DNA of 64,000 bases from Paludibaculum fermentans (GTDB lineage: Bacteria; Acidobacteriota; Terriglobia; Bryobacterales; Bryobacteraceae). The position numbers were made by a program, and so were the translations under genes. The stretch lies in NCBI RefSeq assembly GCF_015277775.1, contig NZ_CP063849.1, forward strand, positions 1,240,001 through 1,304,000, given 5' to 3'. The first letter of the stretch is position 1. The number at the start of each line of letters is the position of its first letter. Shown here one piece after another: positions 28,189 to 37,686 of this stretch. The notes under the pieces were generated by a model, which saw nothing but the letters and a program-made list of their open reading frames with translations, was not told where the DNA came from and did no database searches.

Positions 28189-28633
28189 GGTCGAGTTCGC
28201 CCATGGGGGCTTTGATGTGGCTGACGGTGCTGAGGGTTTTGCCGTCCTCGCCCAGGGTCCAGGTCTCGACGGCCACGATTTCGTTGCCTTGAACGTTGCG
28301 AACCGATTTCACTTCGAGGTTCTTACCCTTCCAGGTGGCCGTGATCTGCGCTTCGCCCTGGCCGGATTTCACCGTGTGCTCAGCGCCGTCCGTGACGTAG
28401 ACGACGTCGTTAGTGCGTTCCTGGCTCTGGAAGGACTGGACCGTGGTCATCTTGAGCTCAGGATCGTGGTGGACGATCTTGCGCTCAAACTTGTCGGGTC
28501 CCGGGCTGGGGCCGAACTCGCTCTTCTTGATGTTGAGCACCCAGGTTCCGGTGAGGTTGGGTTTGTCCGCCGAGAAGGCGGCCGGAGCGGTCAGGGCAGC
28601 GGCCAGCGCTAAAGTCCACAGTCTGCGGTTCAT
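28163..28633 (-). CDS. Small exported lipocalin-like protein, unknown
   Basis: 156-residue secreted protein with signal peptide 'MNRRLWTLALAAALTAPAAFSA' and a beta-rich mature chain: 'LTGTWVLNIKKSEFGPSPGPDKF', 'VVYVTDGAEHTVKSGQGEAQITATWKGKNLEVKSV', 'AVETWTLGEDGKTLSTV'. This pattern ('GTWxLN..KS.FGP') is common in Acidobacteria hypothetical proteins and resembles lipocalin or calycin-type barrels. I cannot name a ligand. It converges with and overlaps the Fic gene end by 26 bases. The spacer to the next upstream gene (28634-28738) holds nothing I can identify. Confidence 0.7.
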   Translation of the reverse strand: MNRRLWTLALAAALTAPAAFSADKPNLTGTWVLNIKKSEFGPSPGPDKFERKIVHHDPELKMTTVQSFQSQERTNDVVYVTDGAEHTVKSGQGEAQITATWKGKNLEVKSVRNVQGNEIVAVETWTLGEDGKTLSTVSHIKAPMGELDLKFFFEKQ

Positions 28634-28738
28634 CGGGAGATGGTCCTTTCGTTGGTCCGGGGCCTCGGCCCTGAAGCACGTCCCCAGAATAACTCACGGA
28701 TCCAGCGCGAAGGTTCGGGCTCTCGCGGGGGATTCGCC

Positions 28739-30103
28739 CTAGCCGGCGCAGGAAAGAACTTGATGGGGCGCCAGGAGATAGGGCGGGACGATGCCGCACA
28801 GGTTGCTCAGCGGGAGGACGTCATCGTGCACCGGCAAGCCCAGTTTGGTGCGCATGAAGTCGCGCCGGGCGCGGCAGCGGTCGAGCAGGGCCGGTTCCAG
28901 TTGCGCCTGGAGAGCTGCGTCCGCCATAAGGTAGCCATCCTCCATGCGTGAGGAGTAGTACTTCGGATTGGACGGGATTACATCCGATTGCATGACCATG
29001 CCGGAGCGCAGGGGGATGGTCGATCCGGCCCAGACGGGGGAACAAAGCCATTCGTCGAGGTGAATGAGGTGGCCGGCGTTCAGGAAGACGCGGAAGGTGT
29101 CCTGGTCGAGGCGGGTGTGGACGGCCTGGTGGAGGGCGCCGCCGGTGGCGCCGATGCGCAGGACGTCGAACCAGGCGGCCATGGCTTCGAAGTAGGGGAT
29201 GGCGAAGTGGTCGAGGTAGCCTTCGGCGTCGGGCGGGAGGTCGCGCTCGGAGGCGGCAACCCAGCCGCAGCGGCAGACGTTGGCGCCCCAATAGGCGATG
29301 CCGCAGGAGAAGCGGCCGCCGACGGTGACGCGCTCGCCGCGGGCGCTGGCCAGGCTGACGCGGTTGGCTCCGCACTTCAGGGTCATGTGGGCGGAAAGCG
29401 GCACGCCGTTGAACCGGGCCTGCTCCAGCAGGTCGTAGTCTAGGGCGCCCTGGCGGATGGTGTGGATGACGCGGCGCATGCCTTCGGACGCCAGGCCGTT
29501 GGTCCATTCGAAGAAGGCGACTTCGTGCGGGTCGACGGTGGTGCGCAGGCCGCTCGTGTTGTCGATGAACAGGTGGGCGGCGTTGGTGACGTTCTCATAG
29601 CCGGCGGCGAAGCGGAGCTCGTCGACGAGGTAAGACGGCGCGTCGATGGAGCTCGGCTGGCTGTAGGACTTCCAGCCGGCGACGCCAACCTTGCAGTGGG
29701 CATCGAGGTCGAGGCCATCGAGCAGGTTTCCCGGCTGGCTGGGCTGGTCGGGCAGGGAGAACGGCGTATGGCGGCGTACTTCGATGTCACCCGCGGCGAC
29801 AGGGGGTGAGGCGGGCAGGTAGCCCAGACACTCGTTACCAGCCAGCAGCAGCGGTTTGGCGCCGGGCCGGACGAAGCACAGGGCCTCTTCAAAGCGGGGA
29901 TCGAAGCCGGTGAGCCAGGCGAGGTTGGCGAAGTGCTCGCGGTCGCCGTAGACTGCGAGGTGGGTGAGGCCTTCGCGGACCATCGCCTCTTCCAGTTGCG
30001 AGAGGCGGCGGCGGTAGACCTCGAGGGGCGCCCGCCAATCCGGGGTTTCGGCGGTGAGGCCGAACTCGGGCCAGGCGACCTCGATCAGGCGTGCGCGAGC
30101 CAT
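28739..30103 (-). CDS. M24-family (Xaa-Pro aminopeptidase/creatinase-like) protein
   Basis: 454 residues from ATG 30103; the frame is open further upstream but inside the alginate-lyase-like gene. The N-terminal creatinase domain ('YRRRLSQLEEAMVREGLTHLAVYGDREHFANLAWLTGF') is typical of aminopeptidase P relatives. The C-terminal pita-bread part contains 'EGMRRVIHTIRQGALDYDLLEQARFNG' and 'SGMVMQSDVIPS'. Several of the usual D-D-H-E-E metal ligands seem replaced, so it may be inactive as a metallopeptidase or use another chemistry. Its start overlaps the stop of the preceding gene by 19 bases. Confidence 0.7.
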   Translation of the reverse strand: MARARLIEVAWPEFGLTAETPDWRAPLEVYRRRLSQLEEAMVREGLTHLAVYGDREHFANLAWLTGFDPRFEEALCFVRPGAKPLLLAGNECLGYLPASPPVAAGDIEVRRHTPFSLPDQPSQPGNLLDGLDLDAHCKVGVAGWKSYSQPSSIDAPSYLVDELRFAAGYENVTNAAHLFIDNTSGLRTTVDPHEVAFFEWTNGLASEGMRRVIHTIRQGALDYDLLEQARFNGVPLSAHMTLKCGANRVSLASARGERVTVGGRFSCGIAYWGANVCRCGWVAASERDLPPDAEGYLDHFAIPYFEAMAAWFDVLRIGATGGALHQAVHTRLDQDTFRVFLNAGHLIHLDEWLCSPVWAGSTIPLRSGMVMQSDVIPSNPKYYSSRMEDGYLMADAALQAQLEPALLDRCRARRDFMRTKLGLPVHDDVLPLSNLCGIVPPYLLAPHQVLSCAG

Positions 30104-31263
30104 TGATTCATCAGCATATCGAAGAGAATGCCCCAGGAGCCGCCGGGGTGGCCGGTCTTCTGCTGTAACTCTACCCAATCGCGGCGGTTGGTGGCCATGC
30201 CGGCGAGTCCCAGGAAATAGCCGCGGGTTTGGGTGATGGGCGTGATCTGCGGTTTCTTCCACCGGGAGGGCGCCGCGGCAAAGGGGGCCAGGTACTCGAC
30301 GGAGGTGAGGACGCCCGCGCCTTCGGGGGTTTTGAAGGTCCAGAGATCGATGCCGCGCTGGGCAGCCAGGCGGCAAAGCAGGCTGAAGGCGTCGAGATTC
30401 ATGATGGAGTAGCTGAGCGAGCGGGTGCGTGCTTCCTCGGCGGGGGCGCTGCCGTCGGGCCGCAACTGGCTGGGGATGAGCCGTGTACGGCAGAGTTCGT
30501 AGGCCTTCTGTTCAGATTTGGCATCGCCGCAGAAGGTGGAGTACGCCGCCACCTGGGTGGCCCACCAGGTGGAATGGTTATTGCCGTTGTCGCGCTCCTC
30601 GAGCCCCTTGGTGGAGGTGGTGAGCCACTGGACGTAGTCAGAGAACCAGCGGCGGAGCCCGGCGGAGAGTTTGGGATTGGGACAGCCGCGTTCCAGCAGG
30701 GCGATGCCCTGGACGCACCAGATGAGCGGGCGGGTGTCGATGATGCCGATGCCGCGGCCGGTGGTGATGCCGCGGATGGCCTGGCCGAACTCGAGGTTCG
30801 GATTCATATAGGTGTCGGGCTGGAGGAACCAGACGTCGAGCAGGCGCCAGGCGCGGTCAGCGGCCTCCTCGTCCTTCGTCAAAGTGGCCGAGAGGGCGAG
30901 GGCGAGGACGGTATTGGACATGCGGCCCAGGTGGATGTCGTGGTCGACGAAGCGATCGCGATTGACCTTGCCGTCCTTGCGGATGTAGGGACCGTTGGGG
31001 TTTTTGGGGTCGGGCCACCAGTAGGGGGCCTCGCTGAAGAAATCGTGCAGGCCGGCTTCGCTGAGACCTTCAGGGCGGGTGTAGGTGACGCTCCACGGGC
31101 CCTTGGTGATGCCGGTGTCTCGGGCCGTCTTCAATGCGGCAGAGGGCTGCAGGCCGCTGAGCTCGCTGGAGTGGACCAGCAGCGTGGGCGGCTCTTGCTG
31201 TGCGGCAAGCGGAAGGGCCGCGCCGGCTAGGGCGGCCCTTCTCAACAACTCTCTACGTGTCAC
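30085..31263 (-). CDS. Alginate lyase family (PL5-like) exported protein
   Basis: 392 residues with a Tat-like leader ('MTRRELLRRAALAGAALPLAA'). It has an alpha/alpha toroid fold like alginate lyases: 'FFSEAPYWWPDPKNPNGPYIRKDG', 'WFLQPDTYMNPNLEFGQAIRG', catalytic-type 'NGNNHSTWWA' (N228-N229-H230), and 'ARTRSLSYSIMNLDAFSLL' with the Arg and Tyr that complete the PL5-type site (R281, Y285 region). It would cleave uronate-containing polysaccharide by beta-elimination; the actual polymer is unknown. It lies just downstream of an APC permease and is overlapped by the M24-like gene. Confidence 0.82.
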   Translation of the reverse strand: MTRRELLRRAALAGAALPLAAQQEPPTLLVHSSELSGLQPSAALKTARDTGITKGPWSVTYTRPEGLSEAGLHDFFSEAPYWWPDPKNPNGPYIRKDGKVNRDRFVDHDIHLGRMSNTVLALALSATLTKDEEAADRAWRLLDVWFLQPDTYMNPNLEFGQAIRGITTGRGIGIIDTRPLIWCVQGIALLERGCPNPKLSAGLRRWFSDYVQWLTTSTKGLEERDNGNNHSTWWATQVAAYSTFCGDAKSEQKAYELCRTRLIPSQLRPDGSAPAEEARTRSLSYSIMNLDAFSLLCRLAAQRGIDLWTFKTPEGAGVLTSVEYLAPFAAAPSRWKKPQITPITQTRGYFLGLAGMATNRRDWVELQQKTGHPGGSWGILFDMLMNQWLAHA

Positions 31264-31272
31264 CGAGGTAGT

Positions 31273-32709
31273 CTACTTCTTCCTCAAAAGTGCAAGCTGC
31301 AAGTGGCTGCGCGACTTGCTGTAGGTGAAATATATCACCAGACCGATGGCCATCCAGATGACGAAGGCGATTTTTGTCAGCGAATCGAGGCTGAACATGA
31401 GCAGCAGGTTGAAGCCGACGCCCAGGATGGGAACGAAGGGCACCAGCGGCGTCTTGAAGGGACGGGGCAGGTCCGGGCGGGTGCGGCGCATGATGATGAC
31501 CGCGATGCAGACCAGGACGAAGGCGCAGAGGGTGCCGATGCTGGTGAGGTTGCCGAGCTGCGCGATGGGGGTGAAGGCGCCGAGGGCGGCCACGCCGACC
31601 AGCAGCATCAGGTTCGATTTCCAGGGGGTGTGAAACTTGGGGTGGACTTCGGAGAAGACGCCGGGCAGCAGGCCATCGCGGGACATTGAGTAGAACACGC
31701 GGCTTTGGCCGAGGAGCATGACGAGCATGACCGAGGTGAGGCCGGCCAGCGAGCCGAGCTTCATGACGAAGCCGAGCCAGCCGTACTTCATGGCGTCGAC
31801 GGCGACGGCGAGCGGGGCGGTGACGTTCAGGTCCTTGTAGTTCACGACGCCGGTGAGCACCAGGGCGTACATGATGTACAGGATGGTACAGACGATGAGC
31901 GAGCCGACGATGCCGATAGGCATGTCGCGCTTGGGGTTCTTGGCTTCCTGGGCGGCGGTGGAGACAGCGTCGAAGCCGATGTAGGCGAAGAAGATCTGTC
32001 CGGCGGCCGCCAGCACACCTGTCACGCCGAATTCACCGAACTTGCCGGTGGTGTTCTCGGGCAGGAAGGGATGGTAGTTGTCGTGGTTGATGAAGAAGTA
32101 GCCAAGGCCGATAAAGAGGATCACGACGGCCACTTTGATGACGACAATGGTGGCGTTGAAGCGGGCCGATTCCTGGATGCCGATGATCAGGATCGTGGAG
32201 ATGAGCACCAGGATCAGCACGGCCGGCAGGTTCATGATGCCGGGGTTGGGATCCCAGGGCGACGCAATGAAGGCCTGGGGCAGGTGGATGCCGAACGATT
32301 TGAAGATGGAATCGACGGTGCCGGACCAACTGACGGAGACGGTGGCCGCGCCGACGGCGTATTCGAGAACGAGGGCCCAGCCGATGATCCAGGCCAGCAG
32401 TTCGCCCATGGTGGCGTAGGCGTAAGTATACGCGCTGCCGGCGATGGGAATCATGGTGGAGAACTCGCTATAGCAGAGTCCGGCGAAGGCGCAACCGATG
32501 GCCGCGAGAATGAAGGCGTAGACGATGGCCGGCCCGGCGTGGTGGGCGGCGGCGACGCCGGTGAGCGTAAAGATGCCGGCGCCGATGATGGCGCCGATGC
32601 CCAGGGCTACCAGTTGACCGGCGCCGAGGGTGCGTGTCAGGGCATGGCCGCCCTTGCCCTCCGACTCCTCCAGCAACCGTTCAATGGACTTGGTCGCGAA
32701 TAGACTCAT
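31273..32709 (-). CDS. APC-family cationic amino acid permease-like transporter
   Basis: 478-residue, 12-helix permease. Signature 'TRTLGAGQLVALGIGAIIGAGIFTLTGVAAA' with the G-x-G-x-G-type substrate loop in helix 1, then 'PIAGSAYTYAYATMGELLAWIIGWALVLEY', 'IGFDAVSTAAQEAKNPKRDMPIGIVGSL' and 'GQSRVFYSMSRDGLLP'. It resembles the YfnA/CAT group, which imports cationic or other amino acids with protons. ATG 32709. A second APC permease of a different subgroup is encoded 63 bases upstream, so two amino-acid porters sit side by side. Confidence 0.86.
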   Translation of the reverse strand: MSLFATKSIERLLEESEGKGGHALTRTLGAGQLVALGIGAIIGAGIFTLTGVAAAHHAGPAIVYAFILAAIGCAFAGLCYSEFSTMIPIAGSAYTYAYATMGELLAWIIGWALVLEYAVGAATVSVSWSGTVDSIFKSFGIHLPQAFIASPWDPNPGIMNLPAVLILVLISTILIIGIQESARFNATIVVIKVAVVILFIGLGYFFINHDNYHPFLPENTTGKFGEFGVTGVLAAAGQIFFAYIGFDAVSTAAQEAKNPKRDMPIGIVGSLIVCTILYIMYALVLTGVVNYKDLNVTAPLAVAVDAMKYGWLGFVMKLGSLAGLTSVMLVMLLGQSRVFYSMSRDGLLPGVFSEVHPKFHTPWKSNLMLLVGVAALGAFTPIAQLGNLTSIGTLCAFVLVCIAVIIMRRTRPDLPRPFKTPLVPFVPILGVGFNLLLMFSLDSLTKIAFVIWMAIGLVIYFTYSKSRSHLQLALLRKK

Positions 32710-32772
32710 GCGATGAACCTCTTAATCCTTTCCTGCAAACTCCACTGAGCGGCGCGCCGGACTTGCGCTGGC

Positions 32773-34167
32773 TCAGCCTGCCACGCTTTGTCTCTTCCAG
32801 AGGAAGTAGACGGGGATGCCCAACAGCACGAGAATCAACCCGGGCCAAGTGTAGTTAGGCTTGTAAATCAGCAGCAAACCCTCGATCACGCTACCGGCGA
32901 CGATGTAGATAGCCGGCAGCAGCGGATAACCAATGGCCCGATACGGGCGGTCCATCGTGGGACGGGTGCGGCGGAGCACGAACAAACCCACGATCGTCAG
33001 AACGTAGAAAAGCAAAACAGCGAAGATAACATAGTCGAGGAGATCGTTGTAACGGCCCGTGAGCGTCAGCAGGCAGGCCCAGAAGCACTGGACCCACAGC
33101 GAGACGTATGGGGTGTGGTGGACGGGGTCGACGCGCTTCACCGCTTTGAAGAAGAGGCCGTCTTCGGCCATGGCGTAGTAGACGCGGGCTCCGCAGAGGA
33201 CAAGGCCGTTGATGCAGCCGAAGGTGGAGACCATGACGGCCACGGCCATCACCTGGGTGGCGGCGGGGCCGAGGATCTGCGAAATCACGGCGGTGGCGAC
33301 GCGATCTTCGGGTGCATTCATGATGGCGTTCAGCGGCAGGGCCATCAGGTAGACCAGGTTGCAGCCCATATACAGAATGCTCACCACACCCACGCCCAGG
33401 GCGAGGGAGAGAGGCAGGTCGCGTTTGGGATTGCGGATCTCGCCGGCGGCCAGGGTGACGCTGTGCCAGGAGTCGGAGGAGAATAGCGCGCCCACCATGG
33501 CGACGCCCAGAATGCGGATGATGTCCCAGGGCGAGCCGGAACTGCGCCAGAAGTCGGTGAAGTTGGCGGTGATGGCTTCGGGCCGGCGGCCGACCGTGAC
33601 GCCGAGGGCGATGAGGCCGAGCAGGGCTCCGACTTTCGCGATGGTGAAGACGTTCTGGAGAATGGCGCCGGCGCGCAGGCCCTTGGTGTTGACCCAGGTG
33701 AGGAAGACGATGATCGAGATGGCGACGATCATCTGGGTGTTCAGGCCGACGGGTCCGATCTTGAAAAGCCAGTTGGTGGTGGAGACGGCGGGGACGAAGA
33801 CGCCCAGGAACTTGGCGAAAGCGACGGCGACGGCGGCGATTGTGCCGGTTTGAATGACAGTAAAGAAAGTCCAGCCGTAGAGGAAGCCATAGAGGGGGCC
33901 GAAGGCTTCGCGAAGGTAGATGTACTGTCCGCCGGCCTGGGGCATGGCGGCCGAGAGTTCACCGTAACTGAGGGCGGCGATGATGGTGAGCACGGCGGTG
34001 ATCACCCAGGTGAGCATCATCAGGCCCGGCGATTGCACCTGGCGCGAGATATCGGCGGCGACAATAAAAACGCCACTACCGATCATGGAACCCATGACCA
34101 GGGTAGTGGCGTCGAGCAGCCCCAGACCTTTGACGAGTGCTGGTGCCTTTACTTCAGTTTGAGCCAT
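32773..34167 (-). CDS. APC-family amino acid permease (LAT-like)
   Basis: 464-residue, 12-helix transporter: 'LGLLDATTLVMGSMIGSGVFIVAADISRQV', 'ELSAAMPQAGGQYIYLREAFGPLYGFLYGWTFF', 'AVMVSTFGCINGLVLCGARVYYAMAEDGLFF' and 'RTRPTMDRPYRAIGYPLLPAIYIVAGSVI'. It belongs to the LAT-like group of APC permeases. It starts at ATG 34167, inside the 3' end of thiE (19-base overlap), which suggests translational coupling with thiamine synthesis. Whether it moves an amino acid or a thiamine-related compound cannot be told. Confidence 0.85.
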   Translation of the reverse strand: MAQTEVKAPALVKGLGLLDATTLVMGSMIGSGVFIVAADISRQVQSPGLMMLTWVITAVLTIIAALSYGELSAAMPQAGGQYIYLREAFGPLYGFLYGWTFFTVIQTGTIAAVAVAFAKFLGVFVPAVSTTNWLFKIGPVGLNTQMIVAISIIVFLTWVNTKGLRAGAILQNVFTIAKVGALLGLIALGVTVGRRPEAITANFTDFWRSSGSPWDIIRILGVAMVGALFSSDSWHSVTLAAGEIRNPKRDLPLSLALGVGVVSILYMGCNLVYLMALPLNAIMNAPEDRVATAVISQILGPAATQVMAVAVMVSTFGCINGLVLCGARVYYAMAEDGLFFKAVKRVDPVHHTPYVSLWVQCFWACLLTLTGRYNDLLDYVIFAVLLFYVLTIVGLFVLRRTRPTMDRPYRAIGYPLLPAIYIVAGSVIEGLLLIYKPNYTWPGLILVLLGIPVYFLWKRQSVAG

Positions 34168-34778
34168 GCTTCCATTCGCTCCCGGACGGTCATCTTGGTA
34201 ATCTCCTCAGGCATGAGGTCGCCGATCACGGCGATGGAGTCGGCGCCGGCGCTCCACACGGAGCGGGCGGTTTCGAGGGTGATGCCTCCAATGGCCACCA
34301 GGGGTTTTGTAGTCAGACGGCGCGCGCTGGACAATCGTTCCAATCCAACCGTGGGATCGGCGTTCTGCTTGGAGCCGGTATCGAAGATGGGTCCGAGGGC
34401 GAGGTAGTCGACGGGCTCGGCGTCGCCATCCTTGAGTTGCTGCTCGTTGTGCGTGGAGAAGCCTAGCATCAGTCTATCGCTGAGGACGCGGCGGACGAGG
34501 GCGGGCGGCAGATCCTGTTGTCCGACGTGGAGGCCGGCCTCCAGCAGGGCGGCGATGTCGGCACGGTCGTTGACGACGAAGGCGGCTCCAGCGGCGGCGC
34601 AGAGCGAAGCGAGGCGTGTGGCGGTTTCGAAGGTGGCCCGGCTATAGGAACCCTTGTGGCGGAACTGCAGGATGCGGGCTCCGCCTTCCAGCAAGGCGTC
34701 GGCAAAAAACAGGGGGTCGCGTCCCCTGCGAATCAGGGCCTGGGTGTCGACGATGGGGTAGATTGCTGGCAGCGGCAT
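34149..34778 (-). CDS. thiE: Thiamine-phosphate synthase
   Basis: Joins hydroxymethylpyrimidine pyrophosphate and thiazole phosphate to thiamine phosphate; cytoplasmic. 209 residues, a normal ThiE TIM-barrel. Motifs: 'ILQFRHKGSYSRATFETA' (usually 'QLR.K'), 'FVVNDRADIAALLEAGLHVGQQDL', 'LGFSTHNEQQLKDGD' (usually 'GvS.h...'), 'DYLALGPIFDTGSK' and 'PLVAIGGITLETARSVWSAGADSIAVIGD'. No TPP riboswitch consensus is visible upstream. Isolated from other thi genes here, but its end overlaps the start of an APC permease. Confidence 0.9.
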   Translation of the reverse strand: MPLPAIYPIVDTQALIRRGRDPLFFADALLEGGARILQFRHKGSYSRATFETATRLASLCAAAGAAFVVNDRADIAALLEAGLHVGQQDLPPALVRRVLSDRLMLGFSTHNEQQLKDGDAEPVDYLALGPIFDTGSKQNADPTVGLERLSSARRLTTKPLVAIGGITLETARSVWSAGADSIAVIGDLMPEEITKMTVRERMEAWLKLK

Positions 34779-34885
34779 GCCGGTCCAAAGCGCAATTGAA
34801 CTAGTGTAGTCGAATCGGGCGCGAGGCGCGCAGGCGTTGCGAGTGAAGCTGCACTAATGTTCACGAGAATCGCGTGGGATTGTAG

Positions 34886-36148
34886 TTGATTTGCGAGGCG
34901 GCGGGTCTTAGGAGCGTGCGTACCAAATGGGCCGCGGCGAGTGCCGCGCTGGTCATTATGGTCGCGCCTTTCTGGTTTGCCGGCGATGGTCTGCGGGCGT
35001 CCTATACGCCCGACGACCTGATGAATCTCTATCGATGCTGGGTCGATCCTTGGCGCGACGTACTCCTTGCGAATCTGAAGTTCTGGTCGCCCTACTACAG
35101 GCCGATGGGCGCCCTGGTCTACCGGATTCTTTATGGGCTGTTCGGGTTTCATCCCGAGCCGCTGCGAGTGCTGTGTTTTGCGCTCATCGTACTCAATAGC
35201 GGGCTGCTGTATCGCGTGACCACCGCGTTGACGGGGTCGAAGACAGCGGGCGCGCTGGCCGCGCTTTTGGGCGCTTTTCACGGAGAATTCGAGGATCTTT
35301 ACTATAACGGCGGGACGATTTACGATCTGCTCTCCTTCACGTTCTATTTCGCGGCGTTGGGCTGTTATATCGAGGATCGCAAGGCGGGCCGGCCCATCCG
35401 CTGGTGGCTGCTGCTGCCGCTCTACGTTTGCGCTTTGAATTCGAAGGAATCGGCGGTGACCCTGCCGTTGGCGCTGCTGGCCTACGACGCGTTGTATGAC
35501 CGCAGGTTCTCGTGGCCGGGCTTCCTCACGGGTCTGCTGACGGTTCCTTATGTGGTCTCGAAGCTGTCAAAGAAGAGCATCTTCACCGGCATTCCCGAAT
35601 ACCAGCAGCACATCAGTGTCCCGTACTACTTCCAGCATTACGCGCGCTATACGGATATGTTGTTCTATCAGCCGCCGGGCTGGTTCAACATCGCACAGTT
35701 CTGTGTGCTGCTGCTGATCCTGCTGGTGGTGGCGGTGAAGTCGAAGCGGCCGTGCCTGCAATTCAGCCTGGCGTTCCTGCTGTTCGCCGTGCTGCCGGTG
35801 ATCTTCATCCCCTTACGCGGCAGCATGTTTGTCGTCTATATCCCGATCGCGGGCTGGTTCATGTATATGGCTGCGCTGCTGGACCGCCTGCCGCTGCGTC
35901 CGGCTTTGACCTTCACGCTGGCGGCGGTGTGTTTGTTTGTGCTGCACGATGCGCACATGCGCCAGGTGAAGCTGGACAGGAATATCGCACAGACGATCGA
36001 ACGCGTACGGCGCGAGTGCCCGGTGGAACCGAAGGGCGCGGCGTTCCGGCTGCCGGGCCATCCGTTCCCGGCCGACTCCTGGAACCTTCTTTATATCGCG
36101 CGGCTCCACTTCGGCGACAAAAACCTGGACGTGGACCGCCGGCCGTGA
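34886..36148 (+). CDS. Polytopic membrane glycosyltransferase-like protein
   Basis: 420 residues with about ten membrane helices. It resembles GT39/ArnT-like lipid-sugar transferases: 'YTPDDLMNLYRCWVDPW' near the start (acidic pair in the first loop), 'YYRPMGALVYRILYGLFGFHPEPLRVL', and 'YVCALNSKESAVTLPLALLAYD', the KES pattern seen in that fold. Sugar donor and acceptor are unknown. The start is unsure: TTG 34886 and GTG 34916 are both in frame, and the TTAGGAG lies close to the GTG. It is convergent with the esterase downstream. The divergent spacer to thiE (34779-34885) shows no clear operator. Confidence 0.7.
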   Translation: MICEAAGLRSVRTKWAAASAALVIMVAPFWFAGDGLRASYTPDDLMNLYRCWVDPWRDVLLANLKFWSPYYRPMGALVYRILYGLFGFHPEPLRVLCFALIVLNSGLLYRVTTALTGSKTAGALAALLGAFHGEFEDLYYNGGTIYDLLSFTFYFAALGCYIEDRKAGRPIRWWLLLPLYVCALNSKESAVTLPLALLAYDALYDRRFSWPGFLTGLLTVPYVVSKLSKKSIFTGIPEYQQHISVPYYFQHYARYTDMLFYQPPGWFNIAQFCVLLLILLVVAVKSKRPCLQFSLAFLLFAVLPVIFIPLRGSMFVVYIPIAGWFMYMAALLDRLPLRPALTFTLAAVCLFVLHDAHMRQVKLDRNIAQTIERVRRECPVEPKGAAFRLPGHPFPADSWNLLYIARLHFGDKNLDVDRRP

Positions 36149-36150
36149 CC

Positions 36151-37662
36151 CTATTGCGCGGTCTGGAACGGCGTGGCGGGCAGGCCTTCCTTGTTGTAGA
36201 GGCTGGTCTCCGGATTGTCCTTCCAGGCGTAGCGGGCCGAGGCGGGATTGGCGATGGCCGGACTGGTCAAGACGACCGTGTTGCCGTCGATGCGGGCATC
36301 GGCCGGAACGTACTTGTGGTCGGCGCCGGCGAGCTCGAAGCCCTTGAGCGTTCCGCCATGGATGGCCAGTCCGGTGCCCGTGTGATCGAAGTAGAGGCGC
36401 AGGGCCTGACCTTCCACGACGGCCTGGCGGTACATGGGTCCTGAATACTCGATGGGCTCACCGTAGGCGATCGCGCGGGCAGCAAGGCCCAGGCGCAGGC
36501 CCACGTCCTGCTTGTTCTTCGGATGGATGTCCCTGGGATCGCCGATGTCGATGGCCGTGGCCATCGCCGTGTTGCGGAGGGCGAGGGTCTGGCGCTGCGC
36601 GTCGCGCAGTTCCGGCCAGCGGCTGTTGGAACCGGTGGTGTAGTTGGCGAGTTGCACGAAGAGGAACGGGAAGTCTTCGCCCCAGGCCTGGCGCCAGTCC
36701 TGGATCATCGTCTGGAAGAGGCGCGAGTAGGTGGAGACGCGCTCGACGCCGGCGTTGCTTTCGCCCTGGTACCAGATGGCTCCGCGAATGGGGAAGGGCG
36801 TGAGCGGAGCGATCATCGCATTGTAGAGGCCGGCGGGCGACCAGCAATCGTGCTCGTTCGGAGCCCAGGGGCGGTCGGGCGCCTTACGCCCATCGGCCTT
36901 CGCCTGGTCGACGGACTTCTGCCACTCCGCGAGTTGCTGGTCGCGGCGCAGGCGTGTGGCGATGGCGCCATCGTTCATCTTGGCCCACTCGGAGAAGACG
37001 GGCATGAGCGACGCGTCGGAGGAGAGGGCGCGCAGGCTGGTCCAGGCTTCGGCGGGTGTCCCGCCCCAGTTGGATTCGATCAGCCCGATGGGGACGCGCT
37101 GCTTCTCGCTGAGGTGGCGGCCGAAGAAGTAGGCCACGGCCGAGAAGCCGGCTACCGATTGCGGCGAGACGCGGGCCCATGGCTCTGCCGTGACGTCATC
37201 CAACGGGTGAGTCGCGACGTTGTTCTCCACGCGAAACAGGCGGATGTTGGGATAGTTGGCGGCGCTGATCTCCTTGGCTGCATCGACGGCGTCGCGGGTG
37301 GCGAACTCCATGTTCGACTGGCCGGAGGCCACCCAGACATCGCCGACCAGGACGTCGCGCAGCGTGATGGTGTTCGACGCCTTTACGGTGAGGTCGAGTG
37401 GCCCGCCTGCTTCGCCGGGCGGCAGCAGGATGCTCCACTGGCCCAGGGAGTTGGCGCGGCCGCTGACGGTGGCTCCGCGAAACGTGGCTGAAACCTCTTC
37501 GCCGGGTGTGGCGGTCCCCCAGACGTGGACGGGCCGATGGCGCTGGACCACCATGTGGTCAGTGAACAGGGCGGGGAGCTTCGCTTCTGCACAGAGCAGG
37601 GAAGCGAACAGAGGCAGAAGGCCGGCGGCGCGACGGAGGGGAAACGCGGTCATGCAGAACAC
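36151..37662 (-). CDS. Sialate O-acetylesterase-like SGNH hydrolase
   Basis: 503-residue exported esterase (signal about 1-25, 'LLPLFASLLCAEA'). The SGNH core is clear: block I 'VASGQSNMEFATRDA' with the nucleophile Ser, 'IESNWGGTPAEAWTSLRAL' with Gly and Asn, 'AIWYQGESNAGV', and the closing 'IDIGDPRDIHPKNKQDVGLRL' carrying the Asp/His pair. Family members remove acetyl groups from sialic acids or plant-cell-wall sugars. The latter suits this window. It precedes nothing of the same strand downstream. The gene upstream encodes a peroxiredoxin. Confidence 0.9.
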   Translation of the reverse strand: MFCMTAFPLRRAAGLLPLFASLLCAEAKLPALFTDHMVVQRHRPVHVWGTATPGEEVSATFRGATVSGRANSLGQWSILLPPGEAGGPLDLTVKASNTITLRDVLVGDVWVASGQSNMEFATRDAVDAAKEISAANYPNIRLFRVENNVATHPLDDVTAEPWARVSPQSVAGFSAVAYFFGRHLSEKQRVPIGLIESNWGGTPAEAWTSLRALSSDASLMPVFSEWAKMNDGAIATRLRRDQQLAEWQKSVDQAKADGRKAPDRPWAPNEHDCWSPAGLYNAMIAPLTPFPIRGAIWYQGESNAGVERVSTYSRLFQTMIQDWRQAWGEDFPFLFVQLANYTTGSNSRWPELRDAQRQTLALRNTAMATAIDIGDPRDIHPKNKQDVGLRLGLAARAIAYGEPIEYSGPMYRQAVVEGQALRLYFDHTGTGLAIHGGTLKGFELAGADHKYVPADARIDGNTVVLTSPAIANPASARYAWKDNPETSLYNKEGLPATPFQTAQ

Positions 37663-37686
37663 AGTAGCACTGGCCGGGACAGCAGG

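Noticed and set aside
34779..34885. TPP riboswitch upstream of thiE
   Set aside because: No CUGAGA-type core or matching helices are visible in the 107-base spacer.
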